In this document: in pieces, positions 6,817 to 7,580 of the stretch
How positions within the stretch are numbered: position 1 is the stretch's first letter
How the letters are laid out: the number at the start of each line of letters is the position of its first letter
Assembly (NCBI GenBank): GCA_013151585.1
Contig: JAADHY010000684.1
Coordinates: 1-7,580, forward strand
Reading direction: 5' to 3'
DNA: 7,580 nucleotides
Source of the DNA: Planctomycetota bacterium
GTDB taxonomy: Bacteria > Planctomycetota > Planctomycetia > Planctomycetales > Planctomycetaceae
Notes under the pieces: model-generated
The model's database searches: none
What the model was told of the DNA's origin: nothing
The model's input: the letters and a program-made list of their open reading frames with translations, nothing else
Position numbers and translations under genes: made by a program

Positions 6817-6852
6817 AGCCGCTGGGTGGGCATTGCCTACCACAGAGCGGCT
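6817..6852. repeat. Nested 14 bp hairpin element
   Basis: An outer perfect stem, AGCCGCT (6817-6823) with AGCGGCT (6846-6852), encloses an inner stem, GGTGGGC (6825-6831) with GCCTACC (6835-6841, one G-T pair), with a 3-base loop. The two stems are joined by a small internal loop (one base against four). The layout resembles dispersed extragenic palindromic elements. It cannot be shown to be repeated from this window alone. Confidence 0.5.
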
Positions 6853-6924
6853 CCAAACCGCGCGTCCACGAGGAGGGCGAACGCGGGGCCTCGGCGAAAG
6901 TCTTCGCGCGTCAGGGAGGCGTGT

Positions 6925-7119
6925 ATGATGGAGACATCCTTCGGAATGCGGCAATCCTCTGTCGCCTTCCATCCTAACGCGGCCTTCGGCCGCAACCCAA
7001 AAGGATCCTCGACCATAGCCGAACGCGCCGGGGATCGTAACCGAACGCGCCACGCGTTTGGCACGTCCCCGGCAAACCTGTGGCCAAAGGCTGGCGCCTT
7101 CGGCTACAGCAGCCAGTAA
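6925..7119 (+). CDS. Doubtful 64-residue open frame with a strong ribosome site
   Basis: The ATG at 6925 is preceded by GGGAGG (6914-6919) with a 5-base gap, the best ribosome site in the spacer. The predicted product has 64 residues, is basic and Ser/Asn/Arg-rich, and has no membrane helix, signal peptide or known motif. Its sequence is built over the palindromes and repeats described here, and the opposite strand is also open through the same bases. Either it is a short lineage-specific gene or, more likely, a chance frame in repetitive noncoding DNA. Confidence 0.2.
   Translation: MMETSFGMRQSSVAFHPNAAFGRNPKGSSTIAERAGDRNRTRHAFGTSPANLWPKAGAFGYSSQ
7014..7107. repeat. Short repeat in two direct copies and one inverted copy
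   Basis: The 16-base units at 7014-7029 and 7036-7051 (CATAGCCGAACGCGCC and CGTAACCGAACGCGCC) are identical at 14 positions and start 22 bases apart. At 7093-7107, GGCGCCTTCGGCTAC is an imperfect reverse complement of the same unit. The inverted copy would let this region fold back on either direct copy. Confidence 0.5.
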
Positions 7120-7178
7120 AGACTTGCAAAATGCACGCGCGATGCGCAGATCCCGGCGCACGCAGACACTAACTGCTG

Positions 7179-7209
7179 CCGGAGCACCACCATCCGGACG
7201 GTGCTCAGG
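7179..7209. repeat. Hairpin upstream of the TadG-like gene
   Basis: GAGCACC (7182-7188) and GGTGCTC (7200-7206) are perfect reverse complements around an 11-base loop. The stem extends by two further pairs (7179-7180 with 7208-7209) across one mismatch. No T-run follows on the plus strand. It could be an RNA leader structure or an operator; nothing in the sequence decides between these. Confidence 0.4.
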
Positions 7210-7367
7210 CCGTGGAGCCATCAGCGATTCGGGTGACAAATTCAGTTGCGAACCGGTCGCTTTAACGGGATTCCGCAGCGATGCCGGGCCATCGGGCCGG
7301 GCTGTTGTGGTCGCCCCGATCAGACGGCGCTTTTTCGATGATCAGAACGAGCGGAACACGAGAGACG

Positions 7368-7580
7368 ATGGTCTTGATCAGGCGGACAATTCGAAGCCAA
7401 ATCGGAATGCCGAATCGCCGCGGTTTGCTCGTGCCGTTGGTCGCCATGGCCCTTCTGGTCGCGACGGCCGCTGCCGCCTTGGTCCTTGACGCTTTGTGGC
7501 TCCAAGCGGCCCGAGTGGAGCTGCAAGCGTGCGCCGAAGCAGCCGCCTTCGCCGCCGCTCGGGAATTGGTCAGCGAGGAC
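7368..7580 (+). CDS. tadG: TadG-like Flp pilus assembly protein (partial, N-terminus only)
   Basis: The frame runs off the right edge with 71 codons visible. It shows the TadG N-terminal pattern: a basic start (Arg17, Arg18, Gly19), one hydrophobic helix at about 20-43 (LLVPLVAMALLVATAAAALV), then DALWLQAARVELQACAEAAA (41-60), the conserved segment after the helix with its AELQ-type and Ala-rich motif. TadG is an inner-membrane protein with a large periplasmic domain needed for Tad pilus assembly. The start is uncertain: in-frame ATGs occur at 7281, 7338, 7368 and 7407, after a stop at 7263. I chose 7368 because a GAGA sequence precedes it closely; 7407 gives a more compact N-terminus but has no clear ribosome site. 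Other small Tad-locus proteins with this N-terminal domain are possible, and the missing part would decide. Confidence 0.75.
   Translation, partial: MVLIRRTIRSQIGMPNRRGLLVPLVAMALLVATAAAALVLDALWLQAARVELQACAEAAAFAAARELVSED

Larger units (their letters stand above)
6718..7367. other. 650-base structured spacer inside the pilus cluster
   Basis: No recognisable gene lies between cpaB and the TadG-like gene, an unusual gap in an otherwise tight operon. The frames present are Arg-rich, overlap each other on both strands and carry no known domain; one 64-codon frame with a good ribosome site is listed separately. The stretch is rich in secondary structure: a terminator-like hairpin (6742-6769), the palindrome ACGCTG-C-CAGCGT (6777-6789), a nested hairpin (6817-6852), the palindrome GCGGCC-TTC-GGCCGC (6979-6993), a 16-base repeat in direct and inverted copies (7014-7107) and a perfect 7 bp stem (7182-7206). 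Confidence 0.6.

Noticed and set aside
6727..7239. Minus-strand frames of up to 170 codons in the spacer after cpaB.
   Set aside because: There is no ribosome site or recognisable domain. They run through palindromes and repeats, and both strands are open at once.
7058..7489. A 143-codon plus-strand frame overlapping the TadG-like start.
   Set aside because: It overlaps the TadG-like gene in another frame and lacks any membrane or domain signature.

Overview
The window is GC-rich and was read by eye. It looks chromosomal and bacterial, most probably from a planctomycete. That placement rests on the long beta-rich secreted protein of a style common in that phylum, and on a Tad/Flp pilus cluster in the order prepilin peptidase, TadE, CpaB, TadG-like. 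No rRNA, tRNA, CRISPR array or transposase is visible, and the genus cannot be named.

Minus strand, positions 1-4027: two genes point left. An inositol-monophosphatase family gene (3245-4027) lies upstream. After a 463-base spacer comes the N-terminal 927 codons of a very large exported protein of unknown function (2781 down to base 1), whose C-terminus lies outside the window. This frame is open over the whole left third, so the many plus-strand frames there are shadows.

Divergent spacer, 4028-4582: 555 bases with no convincing gene. It holds a plausible promoter for the phosphatase on the minus strand. On the plus strand it holds an extended -10 promoter overlapped by a perfect palindrome, an 8+8 bp inverted repeat just upstream, and a strong leader hairpin just downstream. 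This looks like the control region of the pilus operon.

Plus strand, 4583-7580: a Tad (tight adherence) pilus operon. A TadV/CpaA prepilin peptidase (4583-5152) is followed by a TadE-like pseudopilin with a visible class III cleavage site (5208-5669). Next comes CpaB/RcpC (GTG start at 5698, end 6717), the periplasmic assembly factor that works with the secretin. About 650 bases without a convincing gene follow, with a terminator-like hairpin, several palindromes and short repeats. The 5' end of a TadG-like gene then runs off the right edge. The peptidase would process TadE and a pilin that is not in the window; the secretin, ATPases and platform proteins (RcpA, TadZ, TadA, TadB, TadC) would be expected further right.

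The most unusual parts are the large left-hand protein of no recognised family, the basic Lys/Arg/Gly-rich segment inside the prepilin peptidase, and the structured repeat-rich insertion between cpaB and the TadG-like gene.
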